Positions 27,480 through 36,887 of a stretch of 64,000 nucleotides of DNA are shown here, piece by piece. This stretch comes from Streptomyces sp. NBC_01571 (GTDB lineage: Bacteria > Actinomycetota > Actinomycetes > Streptomycetales > Streptomycetaceae). Numbering within the stretch: the first letter of the stretch is position 1; the number at the start of each line of letters is the position of its first letter. A model generated the notes under the pieces. The model was given only the letters and a program-made list of their open reading frames with translations. It was not told the origin of the DNA and made no database searches. The position numbers and the translations under genes were made by a program. The stretch is from positions 8,804,001 to 8,868,000 of the forward strand of contig NZ_JAPEPZ010000001.1 of the NCBI RefSeq assembly GCF_026339875.1, given 5' to 3'.

Positions 27480-28334
27480 ATGCCCGCGAAGGGTAAGCAC
27501 CGTCGCCCCAAATTCCTGCGTCTGCCCCGCGCGATCGCCGTGGCCGGCACCGGTGGTGCCGCGCTCGCACTGCCGCTGATGGGGGCCGTCTGCGCCCATG
27601 CCGCGGCCCCGGCGGCCGCGGTCCCGTCCGCCGTGCAGAGGATCACGACGGTTTCCACACCTGCCGGGACCGCCGCGGCGAAGACCTATGTCGTGAAGGC
27701 CGGCGACACGCTGGCGAAGATCGCCGACCGGCAGCACGTCAGCGGCGGCTGGAAGAAGCTCTACGCCGACAACCGCGCGGTCGTCGGCGCCGATCCGACG
27801 GTGATCCGCCCCGGTCTGAAGCTCACGATCGAGGGGCAGGGCGCCACGCAGCCGTCCGCGTCCACCGCCACCCGGACCGCCGCGGCCAAGACCACCGCGG
27901 CCAAAGCCACCCCGGCCGTCGACGCGGGCTACACCCTGCCGGTCCAGGGGGCCATCATCGGCACCGGCTACAAGGTGCCCGGCAGCATGTGGTCCAGCGG
28001 CTACCACACCGGTGTGGACTTCGTGGTCCCGACCGGCACCACGGTCAGGTCCGTCGCCGCGGGCACCGTCGTCTCGGCCGGCTGGGGCGGCGCGTACGGC
28101 AACCAGGTCGTCATCCAGCACGCAGACGGCCGGTACTCGCAGTACGCCCACATGTCCGCGCTCACCGTCGCGGCGGGGCAGACCGTGACCGAGGGTCAGC
28201 AGGTCGGCGTCTCCGGCGCGACCGGCAACGTCACCGGTCCGCACCTGCACTTCGAGATCCGCACGACGCCGGACTACGGCTCGGACCTGGACCCGGTCGC
28301 GTACCTGCGCTCGCACGGGGTCGTCGTCGGCTGA
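27480..28334 (+). CDS. Secreted LysM and M23 peptidase
   Basis: A 284-residue secreted cell-wall endopeptidase. The N-terminus has KHRRPKFLRLPR, a hydrophobic core and an Ala-rich cleavage region typical of a Sec signal. A LysM domain follows (YVVKAGDTLAKIADRQHV to PGLKLTIEG), then an Ala/Thr linker and the M23 domain. Zinc ligands are H176 and D180 in HTGVDF, with H255 and H257 in HLHF. It probably cuts peptidoglycan cross-bridges during growth or germination. The riboswitch puts it under c-di-AMP control. Confidence 0.92.
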   Translation: MPAKGKHRRPKFLRLPRAIAVAGTGGAALALPLMGAVCAHAAAPAAAVPSAVQRITTVSTPAGTAAAKTYVVKAGDTLAKIADRQHVSGGWKKLYADNRAVVGADPTVIRPGLKLTIEGQGATQPSASTATRTAAAKTTAAKATPAVDAGYTLPVQGAIIGTGYKVPGSMWSSGYHTGVDFVVPTGTTVRSVAAGTVVSAGWGGAYGNQVVIQHADGRYSQYAHMSALTVAAGQTVTEGQQVGVSGATGNVTGPHLHFEIRTTPDYGSDLDPVAYLRSHGVVVG

Positions 28335-28350
28335 CGCTCCCACACGTCCA

Positions 28351-28386
28351 GCGGGCCGGACCCCACTATCCCGGGGTCCGGCCCGC
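28351..28386 (+). terminator. Terminator of the M23 peptidase gene
   Basis: GCGGGCCGGACCCC (28351-28364) pairs exactly with 28373-28386 around an 8-nt loop, 16 bp after the stop codon. Confidence 0.85.
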
Positions 28387-28430
28387 GGTGTCCCGCCGGT
28401 GCGGGTGGGCGTCGCTTCCGGATCACGTAC

Positions 28431-28463
28431 TTCAGGCGTGGAGGCTGTTCAACCACGCCTGAA
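28431..28463. terminator. Second hairpin before the SGNH hydrolase gene
   Basis: TTCAGGCGTGG (28431-28441) and CCACGCCTGAA (28453-28463) are perfect 11-bp arms with an 11-nt loop. It may be a second terminator or an operator for the gene at 28573, about 110 bp downstream. Confidence 0.55.
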
Positions 28464-28572
28464 AGAGCCCTATTCCGGATTTCACCGGTCTTTATGAGTG
28501 GCTTATCTCACCACCCGTCAACCCATTCCTACGGTCGCGTAGCTCACATCCCAAGGTGAATCATGGCTCGCT

Positions 28573-29391
28573 GTGGCAGACGATTCGAAGAGTGACAACA
28601 GAGCAGTGATCGGGTCGTACGTGGCGGTGGGGGACAGCTTCACCGAAGGCGTCGGCGACCCCGGCCCCGAAGGAGCCTTTGTCGGTTGGGCGGACCGTTT
28701 CGCGGTACTGCTCGCGGACCGGCAGCCGGAAGGCGACTTCACCTACAACAACCTCGCCGTCCGCGGGAAGCTGCTCGACCAGGTCATCGACGACCAGCTC
28801 CGCCGGGCCAAGGAACTCGCCCCGGACCTGGTCTCCTTCTGTGCGGGCGGCAACGACATCATCCGGCCCGGCACCGACCCCGACGAGGTCGCGGAGCGCT
28901 TCGAGCGCGCGGTCGCCGACCTCACCTCCGCCGTCGGCACCGTCATGGTGACGACCGGCTTCGACACCCGTGGCGTTCCGGTGCTGAAGCACCTGCGCGG
29001 CAAGATCGCCACCTACAACGGACATGTGCGGGCCATCGCGGACCGGTACGGCTGTCCGGTCCTCGACCTGTGGTCCCTGAAGACGATCCAGGACCGGCGC
29101 GCCTGGGACGGCGACCGACTGCACCTGTCGCCGGAGGGTCACACCCGCGTCGCGCTGCGGGCCGGCCAGGTCCTCGGTCTCGACGTGCCCGCCGACCCGG
29201 ACCAGCCCTGGCCGCCTCTGCCGCCCCGCGGCACGCTGGAGGTACGGCGCGACGACATCCACTGGGCACGCGAGTACCTCGTGCCGTGGATCGGACGGAG
29301 GCTGCGCGGGGAGTCCTCGGGTGACCACGTCGCGGCCAAGGGCAGCCTGTCGCCGAACGACATCAGGATGCGGATCGGGACCGTCGCCTGA
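28573..29391 (+). CDS. SGNH/GDSL-type hydrolase
   Basis: A 272-residue cytoplasmic-looking esterase-fold protein. Block I is VAVGDSFTEGVGD with the nucleophilic serine, block III is AGGNDII, and block V gives the Asp-His pair in DGDRLHLSPEGH. No signal peptide is present. The start is GTG 28573; an ATG at 28563 is out of frame. The substrate is not evident. Confidence 0.88.
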   Translation: MADDSKSDNRAVIGSYVAVGDSFTEGVGDPGPEGAFVGWADRFAVLLADRQPEGDFTYNNLAVRGKLLDQVIDDQLRRAKELAPDLVSFCAGGNDIIRPGTDPDEVAERFERAVADLTSAVGTVMVTTGFDTRGVPVLKHLRGKIATYNGHVRAIADRYGCPVLDLWSLKTIQDRRAWDGDRLHLSPEGHTRVALRAGQVLGLDVPADPDQPWPPLPPRGTLEVRRDDIHWAREYLVPWIGRRLRGESSGDHVAAKGSLSPNDIRMRIGTVA

Positions 29392-29475
29392 GCCGCGTGA
29401 CATCGAGGGACGGCCGACGGGCGGGACCGCTGGGGCGCCGGCTCTGACGGCGGGGGCTGTGCCGGGGCAGGCGCC

Positions 29476-30096
29476 TCAGCGCACCGCCGCGGTCAGGGCC
29501 GCCCGCTCGATTCCCAACTCCCGCGCGAGCGCGTCGTCCACCCACTCCTGAGCCCGCGCCCGCGACACCGCGCCCGTGTAGGCGGTCATCTGCACCGCCA
29601 GCCCGTCGAGCAGCGCCGTCAGCCGCAACGCGGCTCCCGCGGGATCCGGGCACCGGAACTCGCCGCCGGCCACTCCCTCCGCGATCACCTCGGTGATCGC
29701 GGCCTTCCACTGCCTGTCGAGGTCACGCGTGACCTCCCGCAGCGCGGGCTCGCGCAGCGCCGCGCCCCAGCCCTCGATCCACAGTCGCCAGCCCTTGGCC
29801 TGGCCGGTCGGCGCGTACCAGCGGACGGCCGCGCGCAGCCGTCGCAGCGAAGACGTACGGCGGCCGAGCAGCTTGCGCAGGTGGGCGAGGTCGTCCTCGG
29901 CGGCATGGGTGAACGCGGCCGCGACCAGCTTCTCCTTGGTGGAGAAGTGGTACAGCACCAACGCGTTGCTCACCCCGAGCGACGAGGCGACGTCGGCGAT
30001 CCGTACCGCCGCCACACCCCGCGCCTCGATCTGTCCGATGGCAGCCCGCAGCAATTCCTGACGCCGCTCCGCCACGCTCAACCGCACCCTTGCCAC
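29476..30096 (-). CDS. TetR-family regulator (BetI-like C-terminus)
   Basis: A 206-residue repressor-type protein. The helix-turn-helix is in IADVASSLGVSNALVLYHF with the family's following TKEKLV. The C-terminal part (WIEGWGAALREPALREVTRD, then ALLDGLAVQMTA) resembles the BetI/TetR_C_6 ligand domain. It lies 200 bp downstream of the dehydrogenase gene on the same strand. The region 31895-31908 upstream of that gene has a TetR-like dyad, so it may control this pair. Confidence 0.87.
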   Translation of the reverse strand: MARVRLSVAERRQELLRAAIGQIEARGVAAVRIADVASSLGVSNALVLYHFSTKEKLVAAAFTHAAEDDLAHLRKLLGRRTSSLRRLRAAVRWYAPTGQAKGWRLWIEGWGAALREPALREVTRDLDRQWKAAITEVIAEGVAGGEFRCPDPAGAALRLTALLDGLAVQMTAYTGAVSRARAQEWVDDALARELGIERAALTAAVR

Positions 30097-30296
30097 GCGG
30101 TAACCCTAGTGCCTCGCCCGGGTCGGACGACGAACCGATGGCCGATCCGGACACGTCCTGTCTCTCCGGACACCGGGAACTCCGGTCCCGCGTAGGTGGA
30201 TCGGACGCGAGCACGACGGGATTCGGCGGAAGCGCGGCGCCGGGGTTCAGCCCGGAAGTCCGGCGCGGGAGCCGGGCCCGGAAGCCCCGTTCCGGG

Positions 30297-31499
30297 TCAG
30301 CGGTACCACCCGAACCGTTCCGCGATCACCGGCAGCCGGTCGGCGACGATGGCGTGCGCGGCGGCCCGCGGCGTCGTCCCGTCGGCCTCCGTGCGGGCCA
30401 GCATCCGGTCGATCAGGCCGCGCATGGAGCGCCGGGTGTACGCGAACGCCTCGTCGGCGTCCGCGCCGATGTCGCCGAAGAGCGTCCACCACCACCAGGC
30501 GTTCGTACCGGAGTTGACGACGACGTCCGGAAGCACGAGGACGCCGCGCGCGGCGAGCAGTTCCTCCGCCTCGGGCAGGACGGGCATGTTGGCCGCCTCC
30601 ACGATCCAACGGGCGGTGATCCGGGCCTGGTTCGTGGTGTCGATCGCGTACGAGACCGCGGCGGGCACCAGGATGTCCGCGTCGGCCGACAGCCAGGCGT
30701 CGGCCGGGAGTTCACGGTCGGCCGGGCGCAGCGCCGCGCGGTCCACCGTCCCGTAGGCGTCCCTCGCCGCGAGCAGCGCGTCGACGTCGAGACCGTCCGG
30801 ATTCCCGATCGTGCCCTTGATGTCGGCGACGGCCACGACGGTGAGACCGGCGCGCGCCAGGAAGCGCGCCGTGGCTCCGCCCATGGTGCCCAGGCCCTGT
30901 ACGGCGACGCGCGTTCCCGGGTACGCGACTCCGGCGCGGTCCAGGGCCGCGAGCACCGACTCGGCGACACCGCAGCCGCCCACCAGTTCGTCGAGCCCGA
31001 TCCCGTCCACCTCGACCGCGAAGGCGTCCGCGAGACGGCTCCGCGCGCTCTTCTCGTCGTCGAGCAGCGGGTACACGGCCTGGATGGACGAGACGAGCCC
31101 CGCCTCCGTGGCGGCCCGGTCGACCAGGTCCTGGGAGAGCCCGAGATCCTCGCCCGTGGTCCAGAAGTTCTCGATGTACGGGCGCATGGCACGCAGATAG
31201 CGCACCAGGAGGCCGTACGACGCCGGGTCCTGGGGGTCGCAGTCGATGCCGCCCTTGGCGCCGCCCAGCGGGATGTAGCGGCCCTCGGGGTTGTAGTGCA
31301 GGGCCTCCTTCATCGTCATGCCCCGGGCCAGCCCGGCGACCTCGTCCAGGGTGCAGCCTTCGCGCATCCGCAGCCCGCCGCTGGAGACACCCCGGACCAG
31401 ACGGTCGACCACGAGGAAGCCCGGGCGGCCGGTGACGTGGTCGGTCCAGGTGAGTGTGATCAGGGGCGCGGTCGGGGACGCGGTCGAAGGCGCGATCAT
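30297..31499 (-). CDS. Glu/Leu/Phe/Val dehydrogenase
   Basis: A 400-residue amino-acid dehydrogenase that deaminates an amino acid with NAD(P). The catalytic lysine is in the motif LGGAKGGIDCDP, after a dimerisation domain that starts at GRPGFLVVDRLVRGVSSGG. The dinucleotide fold shows VQGLGTMGGATARFL. The start is ATG 31499, preceded by CCGAGGAGTACCC. The preferred amino acid cannot be set from sequence. The open frame continues upstream to 31760 but without coding character. Confidence 0.87.
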   Translation of the reverse strand: MIAPSTASPTAPLITLTWTDHVTGRPGFLVVDRLVRGVSSGGLRMREGCTLDEVAGLARGMTMKEALHYNPEGRYIPLGGAKGGIDCDPQDPASYGLLVRYLRAMRPYIENFWTTGEDLGLSQDLVDRAATEAGLVSSIQAVYPLLDDEKSARSRLADAFAVEVDGIGLDELVGGCGVAESVLAALDRAGVAYPGTRVAVQGLGTMGGATARFLARAGLTVVAVADIKGTIGNPDGLDVDALLAARDAYGTVDRAALRPADRELPADAWLSADADILVPAAVSYAIDTTNQARITARWIVEAANMPVLPEAEELLAARGVLVLPDVVVNSGTNAWWWWTLFGDIGADADEAFAYTRRSMRGLIDRMLARTEADGTTPRAAAHAIVADRLPVIAERFGWYR

Positions 31500-32358
31500 G
31501 GGTACTCCTCGGGGACGGCGATCAGGGTGGGGCCGGGGGGCGCGGGGCATCTCGGCGAGGGCGCGGGGCGGTGGGTCGACGGGCGCGCCGTCCGCGGGCG
31601 GTCCGGAGTTCGCCCGGCCCGGAGTCCGTCCGGTGTCCGGGTCGTGACCGGCCCGGACGAGCGGGCCGCCGAGGGCGGTCGGCGGCGACCGGAGATCACT
31701 CCCGGCCGGCTCGGTACCCACGGCGACGATCACGTCGCGACCCGCCAGCCACTTCTGCACCGACTCAGTGTGCAGGGAGTCCCCTGGGCGGGAGGTGACG
31801 GCGCTCGGGAACGGTCGCCTCTGGTGGGTACGTCGGCATCCATCGTTCCTCCCGGCGCGGACGGATCGGCGCGAACGCCTCCACCGGAACCTTTACTGAA
31901 TCTTCAGTCAGTATCGGAACGCTGCCCGCGCTGTGTCAATTCACTGGACGGACCGACGGTGGGGGGTGAGCGGGGTGGGGGAGCGAGGGGGTGGCGCCGG
32001 CGGCTCCACGGTGGTGGCCCCAGGTGCTCGCGCGGCCGGCGGCCCGGTTCGTCGACCGGTTCGCCCGCGGTGACGGGCCGGGCGTCGGGCGCGCCTCGGC
32101 CGGGCGTCGGGCCGGACGGGTCCGCGCGTCCCGAAATCCCGTTCCCCGGTGCGGAAGAAGAGAGGGCGCCGCGGGGTTGCGAGATACGGGCCGTGGGCCC
32201 CTCCGGCGCGTTCGCCCGGCAGTGCGGGCGCCGGGACCCCGGCCTCGCGGTGCGCGTGCCGGGGAGACAGCACGCCGTGACCCCGCGAGGACGGAGTCCC
32301 GGCGCTGTCACAGGGGCCGACCATAATGGGAGGCCTGACCGACTCCATTGGAGGTACC
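31500..32358. promoter_or_regulatory. Long divergent intergenic region with TetR-like dyad
   Basis: About 860 bp between the dehydrogenase and MBL-fold genes. The strongest element is ACTGAA-TC-TTCAGT at 31895-31908, followed by CAGTATC, which resembles TetR-family operators. Minus-strand initiation there would give a leader of about 390 nt for the dehydrogenase and would cover a 37-codon ORF (31730-31843). The part from 31940 to 32320 is very GC-rich and shows nothing I recognise. Confidence 0.45.
31730..31843 (-). CDS. Candidate 37-aa leader ORF upstream of the dehydrogenase
   Basis: ATG at 31843 is preceded by CCGGGAGGAACG, a good ribosome site about 50 bp downstream of the TetR-like dyad. 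The frame ends at a TGA at 31730 and encodes a short peptide starting MDADVPTRGDRSRAP. It has no similarity I know and its codon use is not strongly Streptomyces-like. It could be a leader peptide or chance. Confidence 0.25.
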   Translation of the reverse strand: MDADVPTRGDRSRAPSPPAQGTPCTLSRCRSGWRVAT

Positions 32359-33636
32359 GTGACCGGTTTCCGTACGTTGAGCTCCGGGCTCCGCGCGCTG
32401 CAGCCCGCCGCCTTCGGCGCGGACCCGGGCGGTGAGCGCCTGGAGCGCATCCGCAGATCGCCGAATTTCGCGGACGGGGTCTTCCAGAACCCGGTGAGCG
32501 CCCGGACCCGCCCCGACGGCTCCATGATCGAGTTCGCGAAGGTCTTCTTCCGCAAGGAGGAGCGCGTCCGCCGCGCCCCCGCGGGCACGGTGCCGGTGCA
32601 CGCCACGACGCTCGCCGACCTCGCCAGGCCCGCGACGAGCGGGCTGCGGATCACCTGGATGGGGCACTCCAGCGTGCTGGCGGAGCTCGACGGGCACCGC
32701 GTGCTGTTCGACCCGGTCTGGGGCGAGCGCTGTTCACCCTTCAACTTCGTCGGACCCAAGCGGCTGCACCCGGTGCCGCTGCCGCTGGCCGCGCTGGGCC
32801 CGGTCGACGTCGTCGTGATCTCGCACGACCACTACGACCACCTGGACCTGCCCACCATCAAGGCCCTCGCCGACACGGACACGGTGTTCGCGGTGCCGCT
32901 CGGCGTCGGCGCCCACCTGGAGCACTGGGGCGTCTCCCCGGACCGCCTGCGTGAGCTGGACTGGAACGAGACAACGAAGGTCGGCGGCATCTCCCTCACC
33001 GCCACGCCCGCCCGGCACTTCTGCGGCCGGGGTCTGCGCAACACCCAGCACACGCTGTGGGCCTCCTGGGCGGTGGCGGGCGACGAGCACCGGATCTACC
33101 ACAGCGGTGACACCGGCTACTTCGAGGGCTTCAAGGACATCGGCGCCGAGCACGGCCCGTTCGACGCCACGATGATCCAGATCGGCGCGTACAGCGAGTT
33201 CTGGCCCGAGATCCACATGACGCCCGAGGAGGGCATGCGCGCACACCTGGACCTTCAGGGCGGCCGGCCCGGCGGTGTGATGATGCCGATCCACTGGGCC
33301 ACGTTCAACCTGGCGACGCACCCGTGGGTGGAGCCCGGCGAGGGGACCATAGCGGCCGCGCACGCGGTCGGCGCGCGCATCGCGCTGCCGCACCCCGGTG
33401 AGCCCTTCGAGCCCACCTCCGAGACCGTACCGTCCGAGCCCTGGTGGCGCGGGGTGGCCGTGCCGCCCGAGGGCGGCTGGCCCGCGGTCGAGAGGACCGG
33501 CGCCACCGCCGCGGCCGCCGATGTGTCCGCTTCCGGGACGTCCGCGTCCGGCGGGGCGGGCTCCGACACGCCGGGTGACACCGGCGGCGGTGCCGCGGAG
33601 GACACCGGAGAGCCGGAGACGGTGCCCGCAGGCTGA
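32359..33636 (+). CDS. MBL-fold metal-dependent hydrolase (NAPE-PLD-like)
   Basis: A 425-residue metallo-beta-lactamase-fold hydrolase. The metal motif HxHxDH is SHDHYDHLDLP; other ligands lie in ATPARHFCGRG, YHSGDTGYFEGF and PIHWATF. The order ITWMGHSS...DPVWGERCSPF is like N-acyl-phosphatidylethanolamine phospholipase D and UlaG-like lactonases. The last 60 residues are Ala/Ser/Gly-rich and disordered. I chose GTG 32359 because GGAGGTACC precedes it; ATG 32326 would add 11 residues. Substrate unknown. Confidence 0.86.
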   Translation: MTGFRTLSSGLRALQPAAFGADPGGERLERIRRSPNFADGVFQNPVSARTRPDGSMIEFAKVFFRKEERVRRAPAGTVPVHATTLADLARPATSGLRITWMGHSSVLAELDGHRVLFDPVWGERCSPFNFVGPKRLHPVPLPLAALGPVDVVVISHDHYDHLDLPTIKALADTDTVFAVPLGVGAHLEHWGVSPDRLRELDWNETTKVGGISLTATPARHFCGRGLRNTQHTLWASWAVAGDEHRIYHSGDTGYFEGFKDIGAEHGPFDATMIQIGAYSEFWPEIHMTPEEGMRAHLDLQGGRPGGVMMPIHWATFNLATHPWVEPGEGTIAAAHAVGARIALPHPGEPFEPTSETVPSEPWWRGVAVPPEGGWPAVERTGATAAAADVSASGTSASGGAGSDTPGDTGGGAAEDTGEPETVPAG

Positions 33637-33656
33637 ATCTCCAGAAAGTCCGATCT

Positions 33657-33699
33657 ACGGCAAGGGTCGGGGCGCGTCGCGCTCCCCGGCCCTTGCCGT
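33657..33699 (+). terminator. Terminator after the MBL-fold gene
   Basis: ACGGCAAGGGTCGGGG (33657-33672) pairs with 33684-33699 with one G-T wobble, followed by CTTTTC. This is one of the few T-tailed terminators here. The rest of 33700-33991 leads into conservon 1 and shows no other gene. Confidence 0.85.
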
Positions 33700-33991
33700 C
33701 TTTTCATGACCACTTCTGACCAGCACTGATCGGAACAGCGCCTCCAGGGAACACGTGTCCGACGGTGATTTCGGTCTGCCGTGCGAGGCCTCATACCAGA
33801 GCGGGACGCTCCCCGGGGGACTTTGTCAACTGCCCACCGCACCTGTCCCGTTGCCGACTACTGTCAGTTGCCGTCGGGCGACGCAGGGCCGTTTTTTTCG
33901 GCTCTCTCGACCGGCACCGCGATGGCGCACGCCCGAGTCGCGCAGACCCGCGGGAGCCCGAGTGCCCCCGACGCCCAGTACGAGGACGCAG

Positions 33992-36007
33992 ATGTCTCAC
34001 CTTCGCGCACCGGCCGCCCGCGCAGACCGCCGTGAGGGCGGGCGGCACGGACGGCCGGTGGCCCATGCCGCCCCCTCGCCGCCCGAGACCCCCCTCCGGC
34101 CCCAACTGCTGCGGATGGCGGTCCTGCCGCCCACCGCGGTGGCCCTCAGCGCGTGTGCGGCCGTCCTGTTCACCGTGCGCTCCACCGGCGCCCGCCCGGG
34201 CGCGGTTCTCTGGGCGGTCCTCGCCGGCGCCCTCGGGGTCGCCCTCGCGGGCATCCTGATCGCCGCCGTGGCCGCCGACCGGGCCGCCCGGTCCGTCCGG
34301 GACCGCCTCGGCGCGATACGCCGCACCAGCGCGCGTACGGAGGCGGACCTGCGCGCCGTCGTCGAGGGCCTGCGCCGCGGCGAGACCCCGTCCCCGCGCG
34401 CACCGAACCGCCGGCCCCTCCCGGACGCCGACGACTTCGAGCTGCTCGCCGCCGACCTCTCCCGGGCGCACGACGGCGCCGTCACCGCCGTCGTACAGGC
34501 CGCGCAGCTCTCCAGCCGGGCCGGCAGCGAACAGAAGGTCGAGGTCTTCGTCAACCTGGCGCGACGGCTTCAGTCCCTCGTGCACCGCGAGATCTCGATC
34601 CTCGACGAGCTGGAGAACGAGATCGAGGACCCGGACCTGCTCAAGGGCCTCTTCCACGTCGATCACCTCGCCACCCGTATCCGGCGGCACGCCGAGAACC
34701 TCGCCGTCCTCGGCGGCGCCGTCTCCCGACGCCAGTGGAGCAACCCCGTCTCCATGACCGAGGTGCTGCGGTCGGCGATCGCCGAGGTCGAGCAGTACTC
34801 GCGGGTCAAACTGGTGCCGCCGATCGACGGCACCCTGCGTGGGCACGCCGTCGCCGACGTCATCCACCTGCTGGCCGAACTCGTCGAGAACGCCACGGTG
34901 TTCTCCGCCCCCCACACCCAGGTGCTGCTGCGCGTCAACCTCGTCACCTCAGGGCTCGCGGTCGAGGTCGAGGACCGGGGCCTGGGCATGCCACCGGGCG
35001 AGCAGGACAAGATGAACGCGCTGCTCACCGACCCCGATCAGGTGAACGTCGCGAGCCTTCTCCAGGACGGCCGCATCGGCCTCTTCGTGGTGTCCCAGCT
35101 CGCCCGGCGACACGGCATCCACGTCCGGCTCCAGAGCAACATCTACGGCGGTGTCCAGGCCGTACTCGTGGTTCCGCAGGAGCTGTTGGGCACGGAGCCG
35201 GGCGCCCCGGGGCACCTCGCCCAAGGGCGGCCGCGCGAGACCGCGGGCGGCGCGCTCCCGCCCGCGGGACCACCGGCCGGGCAGGCCGTGCCGCTCCCTT
35301 CCGCGGGTGGGGCGGGGTCCCCCGTGCCGCGGCAGTCGCGCCGGGAACAGGCGGAGCCCGCCGCGCCGCGGCGCGACGGTACGGACGACGGCGGGCCGGC
35401 GCCGCTCCCGGTGCGCGGCGCCCGCACGGAGCGGCCCAATCCGGCGGAGGCCGTGCCCGGCATCCGCCCCGACGACCGGCACATCCTCGCGGAGAACGCG
35501 GAGATGCCGCCCACCCCGCGCAACGGCGCGGTCCGGGGCACCATGGCGAGACCCCAACTGCCGCGCCGGCGCGCCCAGGAGCACATCGCGCCCCAACTGC
35601 GCGACGGGCCCCTGCCCCGCCCGGACTCGGAGCACGTCGCCGGTCACGACCCCGGGCTGATGGCGGCGTTCCAGCGCGGGATCGGACTGGCGGAGGCCCG
35701 GCAGACGGAGGTCCCCACCGACCGGCCGCACCCGGACCCCGGGCACCCGGACCCCGCGCGCCTGGACGCGCTGCCACCCCTGCGAGTGATCCGCGTCGAC
35801 CAGCCGTCCCCACGCTCGCCCCACCTGGACGTACCGCCCCTGAGCGCCGTCCGAACGGCCGACGATCCCTCGGGCGCGGCGCACATGGCCGACCCGCACA
35901 CCGCGCATGCGCCCGCCCCGCCCGACGCGCCGGGGACGCGTGACACCGCCCCCACGCCCGGACACGACCTCACGGCCCGGCACGACGGGAGCGCACCGGC
36001 CGGATGA
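33992..36007 (+). CDS. cvnA: Conservon 1 CvnA: sensor-kinase-like ATPase
   Basis: A 671-residue membrane protein with two N-terminal spans (about residues 33-85), a helical region with FHVDHLATRIRRHAENLAVL, and a kinase-type ATP-binding domain. The N box is ELVENATVFSAPH with N300; the G box is DRGLGMPPGEQDKMNALL. From about residue 400 on it is a long Pro/Arg/Ala-rich disordered tail. CvnA proteins work with CvnB, C and D in membrane complexes likened to eukaryotic G-protein-coupled receptors. Start ATG 33992. It overlaps nothing downstream if CvnB starts at 36079. Confidence 0.88.
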   Translation: MSHLRAPAARADRREGGRHGRPVAHAAPSPPETPLRPQLLRMAVLPPTAVALSACAAVLFTVRSTGARPGAVLWAVLAGALGVALAGILIAAVAADRAARSVRDRLGAIRRTSARTEADLRAVVEGLRRGETPSPRAPNRRPLPDADDFELLAADLSRAHDGAVTAVVQAAQLSSRAGSEQKVEVFVNLARRLQSLVHREISILDELENEIEDPDLLKGLFHVDHLATRIRRHAENLAVLGGAVSRRQWSNPVSMTEVLRSAIAEVEQYSRVKLVPPIDGTLRGHAVADVIHLLAELVENATVFSAPHTQVLLRVNLVTSGLAVEVEDRGLGMPPGEQDKMNALLTDPDQVNVASLLQDGRIGLFVVSQLARRHGIHVRLQSNIYGGVQAVLVVPQELLGTEPGAPGHLAQGRPRETAGGALPPAGPPAGQAVPLPSAGGAGSPVPRQSRREQAEPAAPRRDGTDDGGPAPLPVRGARTERPNPAEAVPGIRPDDRHILAENAEMPPTPRNGAVRGTMARPQLPRRRAQEHIAPQLRDGPLPRPDSEHVAGHDPGLMAAFQRGIGLAEARQTEVPTDRPHPDPGHPDPARLDALPPLRVIRVDQPSPRSPHLDVPPLSAVRTADDPSGAAHMADPHTAHAPAPPDAPGTRDTAPTPGHDLTARHDGSAPAG

Positions 36008-36078
36008 CCAGTCTCCTGAGCACGCCCACCCCCACCTGCGCTCCCGCAGACCTTCGTACCCCAAGGAGTCGATCCACC

Positions 36079-36513
36079 ATGGCGAGCGACGTGCCGACCG
36101 GCCATGCATCCGATCTCGACTGGCTGATGAGCGGCCTCGTGCAGCGCGTGCCGCACACCACCAGCGCGGTACTCCTCTCCTGCGACGGCCTCGTGAAGTC
36201 CGTCCACGGCCTCGACCCGGACAGCGCCGACCACATGGCGGCCCTGGCCTCCGGCCTGTACTCGCTCGGCCGCAGCGCGGGTGCCCGCTTCGGGGACGGC
36301 GGCGACGTGCGCCAGGTCGTCGTCGAACTCGACTCGACCCTGCTGTTCGTCTCCACCGCGGGCTCCGGCACCTGTCTCGCGGTGCTCGCCGGACGCGAGG
36401 CCGACGCGGCGGTCCTCGGCTACGAGATGGCGATGCTCGTCAAGAGCGTCCGCCCGTACCTGATGACCGCGCCCCGGCAGGCCGCCGTCGGCCCCACGGC
36501 GATGAGGCCTTGA
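36079..36513 (+). CDS. cvnB: Conservon 1 CvnB: roadblock/LC7 protein
   Basis: A 144-residue roadblock/LC7-domain protein (DLDWLMSGLVQRVPHTTSAV, then GLYSLGRSAGARFG). It probably binds the GTPase CvnD. ATG 36079 follows CCCCAAGGAGTCG; an in-frame ATG at 36004 overlaps the cvnA stop (ATGA) and would add 25 residues unlike CvnB. Its stop is 2 bp before the cvnC start. Confidence 0.87.
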   Translation: MASDVPTGHASDLDWLMSGLVQRVPHTTSAVLLSCDGLVKSVHGLDPDSADHMAALASGLYSLGRSAGARFGDGGDVRQVVVELDSTLLFVSTAGSGTCLAVLAGREADAAVLGYEMAMLVKSVRPYLMTAPRQAAVGPTAMRP

Positions 36514-36515
36514 GG

Positions 36516-36887
36516 GTGGCCGCGGCCGGCGACGGGCCCTGGCTCGACGACGCGGCCGGGCGGCTGGTGCGTCCCTACACGGTCAGCAACGGCCGGACCC
36601 GTCCGACCACCGCGCTCGACCTGTTGTCGCAGGTCATGGTCACCGGAGCCACGCCCCTCGGCTACCTCGGCCCCGAGCACACCCAGGCGCTCGAACTGTG
36701 CCGGGCGCCCGTCTCGGTCGCGGAGATCGCCGCCCAGCTCAAGCTGCCGGCGGTGGTCACCAAGGTGCTGCTGTCCGACCTCGTCGACTGCGGGGCGCTG
36801 ACCACCAAACCCCCCGAGTTCCACCACAACCCCACTGACCGGTCTCTTCTGGAGGCAGTGCTCGATGGACTACGACGACAGCTCTGA
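36516..36887 (+). CDS. cvnC: Conservon 1 CvnC: DUF742 protein
   Basis: A 123-residue DUF742 protein. It shows LVRPYTVSNGRTRPTTALDL and a winged-helix-like part (VAEIAAQLKLPAVVTKVLLS). The start is GTG 36516; a TTG at 36510 overlapping the cvnB stop is possible. The last 23 bp overlap cvnD, so C and D are coupled. Confidence 0.87.
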   Translation: MAAAGDGPWLDDAAGRLVRPYTVSNGRTRPTTALDLLSQVMVTGATPLGYLGPEHTQALELCRAPVSVAEIAAQLKLPAVVTKVLLSDLVDCGALTTKPPEFHHNPTDRSLLEAVLDGLRRQL

